The position numbers and the translations under genes are program-made. The notes below the pieces were generated by a model, which was not told the DNA's origin, made no database searches, and worked only from the letters and a program-made list of their open reading frames with translations. From Eutreptiella sp. 'Long Island Sound 2002' (lineage: Eukaryota; Euglenozoa; Euglenophyceae; Eutreptiales; Eutreptiaceae), in assembly GCA_964036045.1 (NCBI GenBank), contig OZ038386.1, positions 11,990,113-12,054,112 on the forward strand: 64,000 bases of DNA. Reading direction: 5' to 3'. Positions 49,386-59,885 of this stretch are shown piece after piece (position 1 is the first letter of the stretch; the number at the start of each line of letters is the position of its first letter).

Positions 49386-50662
49386 CCCCTTGGTTTCACA
49401 CAGTACCCCCAGACCACCCAGCACACGTAGCCGGGACTCGAACGCCCACGGCGACATGGACATTCACCAACGAGCGGGCAGATCCGGACAGCGTGGCCAT
49501 GGAGTACGACCGCTGCGACCCACACCACGCAGGACCTCAGGAGGCACCAATGCGCCCCCTACAGCACAAATGCCCCACCCTCCGCGGCGACAAGGATGAC
49601 AAGGAACCGCGACAGACCATCACGTGCCAGAAGTTCCACCCCAATACGGGATACCTCTTCCACCTGATGTACGCGTATATCACCCAGGGGCGCCCGGACA
49701 GAGGCCTCCCCCGCCTCACCCCACGAGCCCAGGCCATCATCACCCAGGGGATAGGCATCTATGCGGCGCCGCTACTGCAACCCACGCAAATCACCACCAG
49801 AACCGCCCAAGGGAACCCCGTCTACATCTATCACCCCACAGCAATTGCCCGCCTACCCATACCCAGCGACACCGACATCATCTACTTCACTGACGCATCC
49901 GGCACCCAGCAACGCACCCCCACGGTCGGTTGCGCCTCTGTGCGCATCACCCGGCGCGAGGACGGCCTCCACGTGGAACACCACACCAGGGCCACCATCT
50001 CTGGGGCATCCTCCCACGGCGAACTACCGACCCTGGCATACGCCGTCACCGCCACACCACCACCCGCAACGGTCCAGCCCCGCAACGTCTGGGTAGTCCT
50101 GGACGCCACGGTCGACATCCACCTCACCAGGCGCCCCGCGGACCTGCCCCTTCACAGGGCGCTCGAATCCGGCCTCGCCACACAAGCGTTGGGGCTATGG
50201 ATGGCCTTCAGGGGCATGCAGCCCCACAACACCCTACACATCGTCAAAGAGGAGTCACACCGCTACACATACGGCAACGGACGCGCAGACACGCAAGCCA
50301 AACACAAGAGCACCAGCCACACCCCAGGGCTTGAACATGTACGACTGGACAGCCCACACCACAGCCACCTGCAACACCTACCCCCGATACCCTCGGCCAC
50401 ACGGCCCCCCCAATGGATGCCCGAGGATACGCCGTACACAGATCGAGACAAGCAGTACCACTACCCCACACCCATCCAGCAGCTGGCCACCACACTGGGC
50501 CACCCGGCGAACACCGAACTCCTCCGACGCCTCGAAGACTCCGTCCACACCCCCCTCTACTACTCCGCTTTACGCCCGGATAGCCTCCCAGCGCACCTAC
50601 AAAAACCCCAACTCCAACTCGCCCTCGAACAGCTTCCCATCCTCACCCGATACCACCAATGA
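49370..50662 (+). CDS. LINE C RNase H
   Basis: About 430 residues. After a conserved region (YLFHLMYAYITQGRPDRGL, IGIYAAPLLQP) come the RNase H residues: IYFTDASGTQQ (Asp), SGASSHGELPTL (Glu), WVVLDATVDIHL (Asp) and YGNGRADTQAKH (Asp). It then runs to LPILTRYHQ and TGA at 50660-50662, precisely where LINE B has a TGG Trp codon in LPFLTRVARWLARK. Confidence 0.82.
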   Translation, partial: SRHGSPPWFHTVPPDHPAHVAGTRTPTATWTFTNERADPDSVAMEYDRCDPHHAGPQEAPMRPLQHKCPTLRGDKDDKEPRQTITCQKFHPNTGYLFHLMYAYITQGRPDRGLPRLTPRAQAIITQGIGIYAAPLLQPTQITTRTAQGNPVYIYHPTAIARLPIPSDTDIIYFTDASGTQQRTPTVGCASVRITRREDGLHVEHHTRATISGASSHGELPTLAYAVTATPPPATVQPRNVWVVLDATVDIHLTRRPADLPLHRALESGLATQALGLWMAFRGMQPHNTLHIVKEESHRYTYGNGRADTQAKHKSTSHTPGLEHVRLDSPHHSHLQHLPPIPSATRPPQWMPEDTPYTDRDKQYHYPTPIQQLATTLGHPANTELLRRLEDSVHTPLYYSALRPDSLPAHLQKPQLQLALEQLPILTRYHQ

Positions 50663-51430
50663 TACTCACGCCGCTCGATCCACGTCCCCGCAAGATACAC
50701 CAAATGCATCTGTGGCCATGCGGAAAAAGAAACCTGGGACCACTTCAAGAAGTGCCCCCTGTACCGAGGACTGGACACCCCCACAGACTGGAACCCAACC
50801 CACACCATCGCACAGCACGCCGGATGGCTGACGCGGTCCCCGGCAACCCAGCAACTCGCCACCATCCTCAAGCAGACGGAGGTACTCGAGGCGGTCCGCA
50901 GGGGACTCGTCCCCACAGCCGTCTACACCTTGCTACGCACCCACGCGGAGGACCCCCAGGCCACGGCGGCGCACATGCAACGGACGGCCATTGCCAAGAC
51001 AGCGGAGCAGCTCACATACCGCACCCACGAATGCCTGCAGCATGCAGCAACCGTGCCCCAAACAGACCAAGCCCACCTCCTCAAACTCCTGTTCTACCAA
51101 CCATGAGAACCTACCCCATGACACACCAACACGGGACCCCCACCACGCCTACACACCATCAACCGAGCACAACACTGGCACGGCACACACGGGCACCATA
51201 GGCAGCGCACACACGCCCACCATCATGCGCGCGCCGCCAGCCCCCGTCCCCCCACGCCACCGTCTGTCCACAGGTACCACCAGCCGCCAGCCACCGCATG
51301 CCTCCTCTGCGTACGCCAGCGGCTACAACAGACGGCCCTGCTTTGGAACCCAGACCACTGGGTCTGCCTGAGAGCCACGCACCGCCTCACCCACTGCCAG
51401 CACTGCGGGGACCTCAACCCCCACCACAGC
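50663..51430 (+). CDS. LINE C zinc knuckle and second zinc-finger segment
   Basis: Same frame as RNase H across the TGA. CICGHAEKETWDHFKKC (about 50708-50760) is the C-x-C...H...C knuckle equivalent to LINE B 28358. After a helical tail the frame meets TGA at 51104 and 51119 and continues with ACLLCVRQRLQQTALLWNPD, then HCQHCGDLNPHH, another Cys/His cluster not seen in LINE B. Coding shifts frame in a C run near 51448-51460. Confidence 0.55.
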
Positions 51431-51530
51431 GAGCGGCCCGCGGCCCCAGCCGCACCCCCCCCCCGCCAGCCACCCCAGCTTCTTCCGGCCACTCACCGAC
51501 ACCCTCCGGGACCACCTGGGAGGGTACTAG

Positions 51531-53120
51531 GTGGCGGACGCGGCGGACCACGCATGGACCATAGCCGTGGCCACAGGCAGCACACCCCTGCCCCCCCACA
51601 GCCCACCCTTATGCCACAGCAGGGGCAGCTTGAACGTGGCGGCCCGCCACGTCCTCCTCGCCCTATACCTCCAGCACTGTGAGCTACACCTCCCAGACCC
51701 ACAGCTTCTGGCCCCCCAAGCAGCAGCCCTGACGCCAGAAGCGTGGGCGGACACGGTACCAGAGGAGATAGCAGCCTACCTCCGAATCACTTGCCGCCGG
51801 TTCAACAACGCCCTCGGCCGACAGAAAGGAACACCTTACCCACTCAGCGCACTCTTCTACCCGGCACACCAGGCCCACCCCACGCAGCTGAGGCCCCCGG
51901 AGGGCTGGGCGTCCTTTCGGGACGCCCACCTGGCCGCCCCCGACGAGGCCACCGCCACGCAGATGGGCCTCACGGACCAGCGCACCTACGTCAGAGGCCT
52001 CGAGACGAGCCTCCGAGAGGCACACCGCTGGCACGCCCGCTCCCCGTCGCCCCCACGGGGACAGGAAGGTTCACCCGCCCCCGACACCCACCAGGCCAAG
52101 AAGACCAAGACAGGTCAGGGGGCCCGCCAGCGCGCCCGCCAGCAGGGCGCGACACCCCGACCACGGTCCGGATCCAGCAAAACCGCACCACCCCACGCCC
52201 AGACCCCCGGGGCACACCAACAGCACTGCCCCAACCAGCGCCCACCACGACGAGCGTACCACAGCACCCAAACCCTGCAGCCCAGCCAGCCACCACCGCC
52301 CGCACACGTCCACACCATGCCAGGACCATCATACGCGCAGAGCCAGGAGACATGGCACCACCAACACCACCACCACGCCCCCATCCCTCCCAGCCCCTAC
52401 CCCCTGATGCCCCAATACTACAGCGACCCCCACCAGCTACATCCCCACCACGCCCCAGCCCAACCGGGCCCCACGAACCACCCACCCCACACGGCACACA
52501 TCACGGCACCACACCATCATGTATACCACCACCACCAGCCCCTACCACCACATCCAGCAACGCCGGGGTACCACACACAACCAGCGCACCCTCAACAACA
52601 CCACCACGCGGTCCAGCACCACCCACCGCCCCCACTACACGGGCCCACGACACACGGGTCACGGTGCACCCCCATAGACCCGCAAGGAGCCGCGCACGCA
52701 CACCAGCAACACCAGTGCCTAGTAGGAGCGCCCCACCACCACCAGCAGCCCCCCCACCCACACCCCATACCAGCGAGCACCATCCACCGGCAGCCACCCA
52801 TTACATACGGACCACAGCCACACCCGGACGCCCATGCGGCCACCTCCCACCCACACCTCGGCACCGCAACCAGCCAGGGACCGCAAGGACCGCACGGCGC
52901 ACACACGCAACACCCACACGACCCACAGGGACGCCCAGACCCCCAACCAGCACAACACCCAGCCCCGCCCCCCCAACCACCAACAGTGCCACCCCCACAC
53001 CACCCCCCCCCCGCCCCCCCCCCCGAGACCAGGCCACAGACGCAACACGCGGCAGCCCCCACCAGCCGATTGATGACGATGCCCCCGCCGACACACACCA
53101 CCGCGAGACCCCCCTCCCGC
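51531..53120 (+). CDS. LINE C ORF3 N-terminal domain and His/Pro/Gln-rich region
   Basis: The frame begins after a TAG (51528-51530); the residues just upstream in the same frame (PLTDTLRDHLGGY) also look coded. A globular ~150 residues (VAARHVLLALYLQHCELHL, LTPEAWADTVPEEIAAYLRI, GLETSLREAHRW) are followed by a basic linker (KKTKTGQGARQRARQQG) and ~300 residues very rich in His, Pro and Gln. The same protein is encoded by LINE D. Probably an N-terminal domain plus a disordered, metal- or RNA-binding tail. Confidence 0.55.
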
Positions 53121-53230
53121 GGCCGCCACGTTAAACCCCATCACCAGACCCCACACACGAAAACGACGACCGCCCCCCCCAACCCACACCACCCCCCCCA
53201 TCACACCCCGCACCACCAGCCGCCGCACCG

Positions 53231-53860
53231 GCCAAACCCTACGCCCTGCACAACCCGGCAGCGGCACGGCAGCACCTCTGGGGATTCGGGGACCAGGAGA
53301 TGCTGCGCCTCGACACCTCCTGCACCACCCAGCGCATCCGGGCGACAACCCTGGTCCAGGCGGCCACCCTGGGGGAAGGCGTCTGAGACTTCCTCTTCGA
53401 CGCCTTCCTCCACGTCGCCCAACACGACCGCCCCCCACTCGCCACCCCAGACGGCGAGAGCCCGCCCCCCACGGAAAACGGAATCTGGGTGCCCCCAATC
53501 GACTGGGGGCGACACCTAGTCGGACACCCCGTGCCGGAGCGGAAGGACACCCAGGGCCGCACCCGCTACCGCGAGCCCAACATGGCCCTCCCCCCACCCA
53601 GCGCCACCCCCAGCAACACCAAAGAGTGGGAGCGGGAAACATGGGTAGCCCGGATGGCCTCCCTGACCAACTTCAGGCACCACGTCCCGGGGGACATCCC
53701 CACCCCCGACAACCGGCAGCCAGCCCCCTCCACGTACATGACCCTCATGTACCATCTGCACTACACCCTCTCCGCCACCCACTACCACGCACCAACTGGC
53801 CACTGGATGGTGCACGGCACCCACTCCCTCCTCCCCGCCGACTACGCCCCCCCCCCCCCC
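53231..53860 (+). CDS. LINE C ORF3 middle part with in-frame UGA
   Basis: One frame reads ARQHLWGFGDQEMLRLDTS, LVQAATLGEGV, TGA (53384-53386), DFLFDAFLHVAQHD, GIWVPPIDWGRHLVGH, KEWERETWVARMAS and HWMVHGTHSLLPADYAPP. LINE B has the equivalent of each part without a stop at the TGA position. Coding breaks in a run of 17 C near 53850-53866. Confidence 0.55.
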
Positions 53861-54332
53861 CCCACACAACCCAGGCCTCGACACGTACGCCAGGGAGGAC
53901 GAGCCGGACGACCCCCACATCTGGGGCACGTGGGAACGCAAATCCCTGGACACGCTGCTCTCCATCCGCAGCGGCAACCAGGACCTTGGTAGTGCGATGA
54001 ATCGCCTTGCCAAGTGGACCCAACAGACCTGGGGGATCCCAACGGACCGTTGGCTGTGGAAGGTCACGCTGCGCCCCCAGCAGAGGGAGGCCCCCCCGAA
54101 CCACAGGGGACCCAACCCCCCACGCCCCACCACCCTACAGCTCTGCCCGTACATGGTGGCAGCCCGCCTCATGGCGCTGCTGTGGCCGGGCCCCCACACT
54201 TCCACCCAAAACTACCCCCACGTCACAGAGGAGGACATGCCCGACATCCAGCGATGCTTCTTCCGCACCCTCAACTACTTCCAGCAAACGCACCCGCGCG
54301 TCCTGGAGCAGATATGGACACCCCCTGGGTAA
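53861..54332 (+). CDS. LINE C ORF3 protease-like middle domain, C-terminal half
   Basis: MNRLAKWTQQTWGIPTDRW, TTLQLCPYMVAARLMALLW and FFRTLNYFQQTHPRVLEQI, matching LINE D 41705-42000 and, more weakly, the LINE B segment with TCGYHAIH. The first ~45 residues after the C run are in a different frame from the rest. It ends TAA/GTAA near 54332. Confidence 0.5.
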
Positions 54333-55489
54333 TCCACGTGCCCGCACAGCGGAAACAATGCCACCACACCAGCATCAGCACGCACAGGTCACCAGGGAAA
54401 GCGCGCGCACACGCCCGGTGCCCGAACCCGCACCCTCGTTCTCGCTACTCGCAGGACCCAGCATCCTACGCCCGCCCCTGAAGCCCAGGGCCCTCCGCCG
54501 TCCCCCACAGCCCTCTCCTCCGCCTCCGACTCCACAACCTCCACCACCACAACCACCACATCCACCACCACCACCACGTCCTCATCCAGCACTCCACCCC
54601 CCAAGCCGCGGGGGAAACCTCCCAAACGGGCCCCGAAACCCGTCCCCACCGCGAGCAACCCCGCCGCCGCCAAGGCCCACGCCCCGACGAGGCCCGCACC
54701 CGCAACCCGGCCAAAACCCAAGACCGCCGCCAAACAGCCATCCAAACCCGTCGGCGCGCCACGACCGCAACCCGCAGCCAAACCCAAGCCCAAGCCCAAG
54801 CGCGGCGCCACGACGGCAGCGCGAGCCCAACCCCCCGAGGACGTCCTCTATGACATTCAGCCCCAGCCGTCCCAGGCCCGGAGGCAGCAGCGCCCAGCAC
54901 GGCGACCCCCCACCGTCGCTGACGCCGCCGCCACCACCTTCATGGCGGAGCGCGCTGCGGCCGAAGCACGACGCACCTCGTCCCGCCACCTCTCAAAGCC
55001 CACACCCCAGGCCCACGGACCGCCCCTGACCGGACCAGATCGACGCAAGGGTCCACCAGCCGCGTCCCCGCCCCCCTACCAAGCCTCGATGTCAGCCCAC
55101 ATACAGCACATGCCCCGCTACCGCCGCCACCGCGAGTCTCAACCCAACCCCCAGGCGGAGACCGTACGCGCTGACCCGCGAGTCCACATCCGCCCGCGCC
55201 CCCACTCCCCGCGCACCCCCACGGCACAGGACTACGAGGAATCCCCCAGGCCCGCCACCGCCACCAGTCCCCACGACCCCATCACACCCACCCACGCCCA
55301 CTCCTCCGCCCAAGACCGCAGCCCCGCCCAGGTACAGTGGTCGCGGCGCTCGACCCACACGCAGCTCTGGGAGCTGCGAAAGTGGGCCCGGGCAGAGCCC
55401 TCCCTCGCGGGCCTGGTCAACCGGCCCCGCAAGGTGTCGGTGGAGAACTGCCGCCTCCAGCCGGCGGGGGGGTGGATGCCGCAGGCCGC
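54333..55489 (+). CDS. LINE C Pro/Thr/Lys-rich linker and start of C-terminal ORF3 domain
   Basis: Low-complexity Pro, Thr, Ala and Lys coding in which several frames are open at once, followed from about 55080 by HIQHMPRYRRHRESQPNPQ, DRSPAQVQWSRRSTHTQLWE and LQPAGGWMPQAAWG, which match LINE D 40600-40956. A frameshift near 55490 moves the conserved domain into the next frame. Confidence 0.4.
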
Positions 55490-55999
55490 ATGGGGGCCAT
55501 GCTCGCCGATGCGCTCCACCCCCTGGGAGTCCAACCCCGCAGCCTCCCCGCGCCCCAGGACCACCCGTATGTCCTCAGGCGCCTGCAGGAGACCCTCCAG
55601 GAGACGCAGTGAGACGGCATCCGCCTGTGGGACATCACCCAAAGCCGAACCCCGCACACACACACCCCTCGCTACCCCACAACCGTCGGCGCACCGACGC
55701 CAGCGGCACCCACAGCACCCCAGCAGCCCTGCGGGCCACACAGCACAACGCGCCTGACCCCCGAGCCAGCGGCACCGCCACCTAAACCCATTACCCAGCC
55801 AGCAACTGCCGCAGGGCGCCACACCAGGGGCCGCCCAGAAGACACCAAACGAACCGGAAGCCGAAGGACGCGAACGCAAAGGCCAACGGGCACCGCTACG
55901 CCCGAAGACACTGAGCCCAAGCCCGCAACCATCACAACCGCCCAACCCAGCCAAAGCCCCAACACGAATCCAACCCGGGCCACACCCCAAAACCGCTAA
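55490..55999 (+). CDS. LINE C C-terminal ORF3 domain through an in-frame UGA to TAA
   Basis: AMLADALHPLGVQPRSLP and YVLRRLQETLQETQ, then TGA at 55610-55612, then 128 further codons in the same frame with no stop (DGIRLWDITQ first, then Pro/Thr/Arg-rich) until TAA at 55997-55999. LINE D shares both the TGA and DGVRLWDITQ after it. This is one of the clearest cases of UGA behaving like a sense codon. Confidence 0.45.
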
Positions 56000-57071
56000 C
56001 CCTGCACTCTTAACCAGGCCCGCCGAGGGAGCAACGTTGCCACAGCCCACACCCACAGCCCACACGGCCACCTAACCTGCCAGAACCTAAAGCAAAGAGG
56101 CACCTAACCAAACCCACCCAGAAAGATGTCCTCCAATTATGCCCTATAGATTTGATTGAAAATCCTGCACGGTTTTCCTCAGAGAAAAACAGGTTCACAA
56201 CACGTAGTAGAGCAAGAGAACAATAGGATCGTGTCAATGATTAGTTTGTGAAATCCAGAGTATTACAGAAGGGCTGCAGATAGACAAAGCAGGTATAAAC
56301 ACAAAGATTCAATCACAAACGGATAATACAAAAGATTTTGTATGAAAACTTGACTGACTCTAGCCTCCAAGATAGCATCAAGCACTTCATGTGCACTCTT
56401 TTGGGTGTAATGGTGCAGGTTAGGAATGTGGGGCATAGGTGTCAGGCCAGCACAGAAAATGACTTGGCCAAGCAACTGAATTCAGAAACAGTTAAACAGT
56501 AGAACCACAATAAGTGGTAGAAACAATTGAGTATAGGGGTCTTGGGGTGGGAGACCACTAGGCTTAACCTCCAAGGCCTAAAGCATGAAATGCCTATTTT
56601 ATTTCGGTATATCCTACATGAAGGAAGGTACCTCCGCTCAGTTGAGTGGTAGGGGTGAGCTTCATGGGGGGCTAGGGTTACAACCCTAGTTCCTTTGAGA
56701 AAGTGTACTTTAGGCTTCAAAAGAGAGATAAAAATATGTAAGTTAGTCTTAGCATCTACAAAAGGGTTTTCAGGGGGGCTTGGCCTGGATCAAGCCCTCC
56801 AAGAAAGACATGGCAGTGACTTTTTCTTACTCCCCCCTGGAGTACTAGTTAGCTAAGCTAGTAGGACAAAGAAAAAAGGCTCAAATATTTCCAAAATTAC
56901 CTCTGAAAATGCATTAAACTTATGAAAAGCATCCTCATCAGTTCAAAGAAGCCTATCACGCTGTAGGTACCCTCGAAAAACAGTGTAATGTACCGTGAAT
57001 AATGTGCCTTCGATGGGGCATTCCTCAAAAGTCGCCAGCGTGCGACGAAAACTTTTGGTAAAAATTTGGGG

Positions 57072-57136
57072 GTAGTGGGGTTTGAACCCAGGACTCCCAG
57101 CCTAGAGCACACATGCTTGCCCACTAGGGTACAGTC
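57072..57136 (-). other. tRNA-like A-box/B-box sequence, possible SINE head or tRNA relic
   Basis: On the minus strand TACCCTAGTGGG resembles a pol III A box, and about 31 bases later GGGTTCAAACCCC resembles a B box within a T-arm-like hairpin. The spacing suits a tRNA, but the acceptor and anticodon stems do not pair, so it is not a functional tRNA. Probably a tRNA-derived SINE promoter or a decayed tRNA. Confidence 0.4.
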
Positions 57137-58415
57137 GAACGCTCTAATGCGGACGGCCATCGCTGCATAAACAGCGTTTTAGTAGGCGTCCTGGGCAAGG
57201 GCCAGGGCGGAGCAATACTCCCAACGGAGGACACAAATCTCCAGGAGCTGAAAAAAATAGAAAATGTAACCAATAGGGAGTGATTCCTGCTGTGTGGCGA
57301 AAGGCATAGCGATTTAACAAGTCTAATCACTAAGAATTGACAAAATCAGGCGAGAAATCGTCCTTTTTACATCAAACCTCAAAGTCGCAGACAAGCGCAA
57401 CGGAGGCGGACTTCAAAAAGAAAGGTTGCGCAAGCGTAAACGGCTTTTGAAAAAGAAGGTATGAGCCGTAGTTTTTAAAGTTCTAAAGGAAATTTTTGCA
57501 CAGTTGCATCAAAATTTTTATAAACTTTAGGGAAAAGTATTCAAACTCAACCCACACCACAGAGCAGGTGGACAACCCACCTCTCAGGTATGCCAGTGTC
57601 ATCTCACATGCAAGCATTGCGTTCGTGTTGGTTGCTTCGTTAAAACGTTAGGGTTGTCAACGCTGTGTTCGTTGGGGGTTCGGGTGCTCCTCTCTCTTGC
57701 TCTGCACAGGTCAAAACAGGAATGAAAGGTATGCGATGCGAATGGAGCGCGCAGCGCGCACGTAGGGTTGGAATATGCGCTGTGCTCGCGATGCATGTGC
57801 CTAATTGAGGCATTCACATGCTGTGGCGCTTTCCCTGTACCCCAATTCATGCCTGTTCTCTCTTCACAGGTAAGAAAAGAAAGTGCTTGCTCGTGTGTAG
57901 CCGTAGCGTTAAAGTAGGGTTGCTTAAAACGCTTAGGCTTGTTTATAACTCGCAATAGGGTTGTTTTGCGTTCGCTTCACTTCAGCATTCACACGATGCA
58001 TGGTGAGTAAGGTAGGTTAGCCCAGGAGGAGCTCACCTCCTGGTTGAGTCAGTGTGGTTATGGTCTCGCCTCCCTTCCCTGCATGCGTGCACACGACGCA
58101 TTAAAGGGATTTGACAGTAGGCCACGCGCTGTGCACGTGGTATGAACCCTTGCCAGGTTACCCAGGGCTTCGCCCTACGTTCCATAAGGGAACGGGCGAA
58201 GTCCTTAAGCTTGCTTGCTTGCAACTGGGTTCAGGAACAGTGTATCAAAGGGCACACTAAGAAGCGTATCATACGTGGAGTGTGTCTTGGTTCCTCCGTC
58301 TTGAATCCAGTCCATTGGCCTCTGTTGTACAGGTGGGAGAGGTACAGGGTGATTGGTGCAGTCCCTTGGGCCGTGCTAAAATATACGCCGCTGATCACAC
58401 AATCAAATGAGTGCG

Positions 58416-58435
58416 CCTCAGCCAGGAGTGGCGAG
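58416..58435 (+). repeat. Dispersed 20-bp palindromic motif, copy 4
   Basis: Identical over 20 bases to 12561-12580, although the surroundings are unrelated. Confidence 0.6.
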
Positions 58436-58895
58436 GGCAGTTCGATTCCATCGACATCCGCGCTGTGCACGCAACAAGAGCACCCCTTCCCTCCAAGCCC
58501 TAGCAGGGAAACGTGTTTTGACGTCCCTGTTAGGCCACAGTTGCTTAGCAGCGCTGTGTTCTCTTGTCTTCTTCACAGGAGGGTCATTAGGACCCGAGAC
58601 CTCATTGACAGCAACACAAAGTAGCGTGTGTAGGGGTTAGGGTCAGCAGGCCTGGCAGGGGCTGAGTGCAGGTGATGAGTGCTCACCCTGCCTTCGAAGG
58701 CCGGTGCTGGCGTTAGTGAGTGTAGTGTAGTGGTGTCTCCTGTCCCGCGTGCTTTTCCTCGTCGGCAGGGGAGTGCGTTAGCTTTTGGCCCTTAGCAAAA
58801 ATGGGCGTTTTGTATGCCCTTAGCACACTTGGCCACTCCTCCCCTCTAGTAGGTAGGGCTTTTGCCGTTTCCCCCCAAGGATAGGCGCCAGCACA

Positions 58896-58909
58896 GAAAT
58901 TGGGCGCCA
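58896..58909 (-). promoter_or_regulatory. Possible retroelement primer-binding site
   Basis: On the minus strand TGGCGCCCAATTTC resembles the TGGCGCC-type primer-binding sites that follow a 5' LTR. It lies ~640 bases downstream of the chromovirus coding end, so it would belong to an LTR followed by another (lost) internal region. No matching LTR ends were found; weak. Confidence 0.25.
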
Positions 58910-59546
58910 TAGGAGTGGTAATAGTACCTGATTAGGAACTTCGGTCCGACGTCAGCGAAGCCCGGTCTCCGGGAGCCACGCCGGGGAGAGAAGTGAGACA
59001 CACACAGACATACGTAGCACACATAGGGGTATGGTAAACCCTGTAAGGAAGGGTAGAACCCCATGGGTCTGGACCAGTCAGGGGTCCTAACTGTGGGCTC
59101 GCTTGTCCCCAAGGAGGGAAGACACACCTTGCCTCATAACACCTTGCTTGTCATTCCCTCCTGGTGTAGTAAGCCACCGTTCTTCGTTGGCTCTCCAAGC
59201 TCATTACATCAGGGCAGTCCCCATGCAACAAATGGTCAACAAGGCATACACTCGCTGGGTGGCTGCAAACCTGATAAGCGGCCACCTGGTCCACGCTGGA
59301 AACCATAGGCATGGGTCTGCAGGGCACAGACAGGGTCAGTGCAGTGCTCAGTAAGCAGTAGTCTGTGAAAAACCAATGGCCTTCGGCCAGGGAGTGGTTG
59401 TCACGTGGGGCTAACGGTCCTGTCCTGCGATGCAATGCCGGGCAACTGTGACAACTGCTCTTACACCCATACACAGGCACGTCTGCACCAGAGTGCTCAC
59501 TGCACCTGTGAGGTTAGATCACAGTCAGTAGACCGACACAGGGGAA
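58910..59546 (-). other. Chromovirus copy 2: 3' non-coding region / candidate LTR
   Basis: About 640 bases between the chromodomain stop and the possible primer-binding site. No gene is supported. The position and length suit a 3' LTR, but no second copy is in the window and clear TG...CA ends could not be fixed. Confidence 0.35.
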
Positions 59547-59885
59547 TTAGTTTCGCTTTTTACGCTGGGACATAGTCTCAGCACGGGTCAGTAGCTGCCC
59601 CTCGTTGTTCTCAACGAGGTAGGAGCGGAAGATAGGGTTGATAATCCCATCTGGTTGTATGAAGGCTGACATAGGTTCCCAGGTCGCCTCAGATGACCCA
59701 TAGCCATTCCACAGGGTTAGGAATTTCCAGCCCTGTTTATACTCGTGGCGAGCAATACCTGCAAACACGTAGTAACCATCAACTGCCATCTCTTCGGCAG
59801 TCATCTCTTCGAGTTCGTCTGCCTCCTCTGGACTGGCAGCGTTCTCTAGGTCTATACGCTCCACCTCACTGTCGCTGAGGCGCCA
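59547..59885 (-). CDS. Chromodomain of chromovirus copy 2
   Basis: Same frame as the integrase, separated by a TAG (59886-59888). An acidic stretch precedes a chromodomain: YYVFAGIARHEYKQGWKFL, LWNGYGSSEATWEPMSAF. The W-x-G-Y and T-W-E-P words are the chromodomain hallmark. In chromoviruses this domain binds histone marks and steers integration into heterochromatin. It ends at a stop at 59547 after a basic tail (MSQRKKRN). Confidence 0.85.
   Translation of the reverse strand, partial: WRLSDSEVERIDLENAASPEEADELEEMTAEEMAVDGYYVFAGIARHEYKQGWKFLTLWNGYGSSEATWEPMSAFIQPDGIINPIFRSYLVENNEGQLLTRAETMSQRKKRN

Larger units (their letters stand above)
44930..56122 (+). mobile_element. LINE C: long non-LTR retrotransposon of the B family
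   Basis: Order: ORF1 C-terminal domain, UGA junction, endonuclease-RT in one 882-residue frame, 482-bp intron-like insertion, RNase H, zinc knuckle, second zinc-finger segment, ORF3 domains. It lacks most of ORF1 (5'-truncated at about 44930, or starting at 44341 if the shared leader belongs to it) and the last ~1 kb including the tail. It ends at 56122 against low-GC DNA. Damage: RT Asp changed to Asn (47461), frameshifts near 47870, 49385, 51430 and 53860, and several in-frame UGA codons. Confidence 0.82.
51689..56122. repeat. Right arm of 4.4-kb inverted repeat (partner 39925-44340)
   Basis: Reverse-complement match to the LINE D arm. The outer end (56122, AACCAAACCCACCC) is where LINE C meets low-GC DNA, while the LINE D arm continues another kilobase to its tail. 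Confidence 0.85.
56123..58895. other. Lower-GC unique DNA, probably host
   Basis: No convincing gene. Several spots look like splice acceptors (TCTCTTGCTCTGCACAGG near 57694-57710, TCTCTCTTCACAGG near 57857-57870, TTGTCTTCTTCACAGG near 58564-58579), so parts of a host gene with introns may lie here, but no linked exons could be read. A tRNA-like promoter sequence lies at 57072-57136 and a copy of the dispersed palindromic motif at 58416. Confidence 0.45.
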
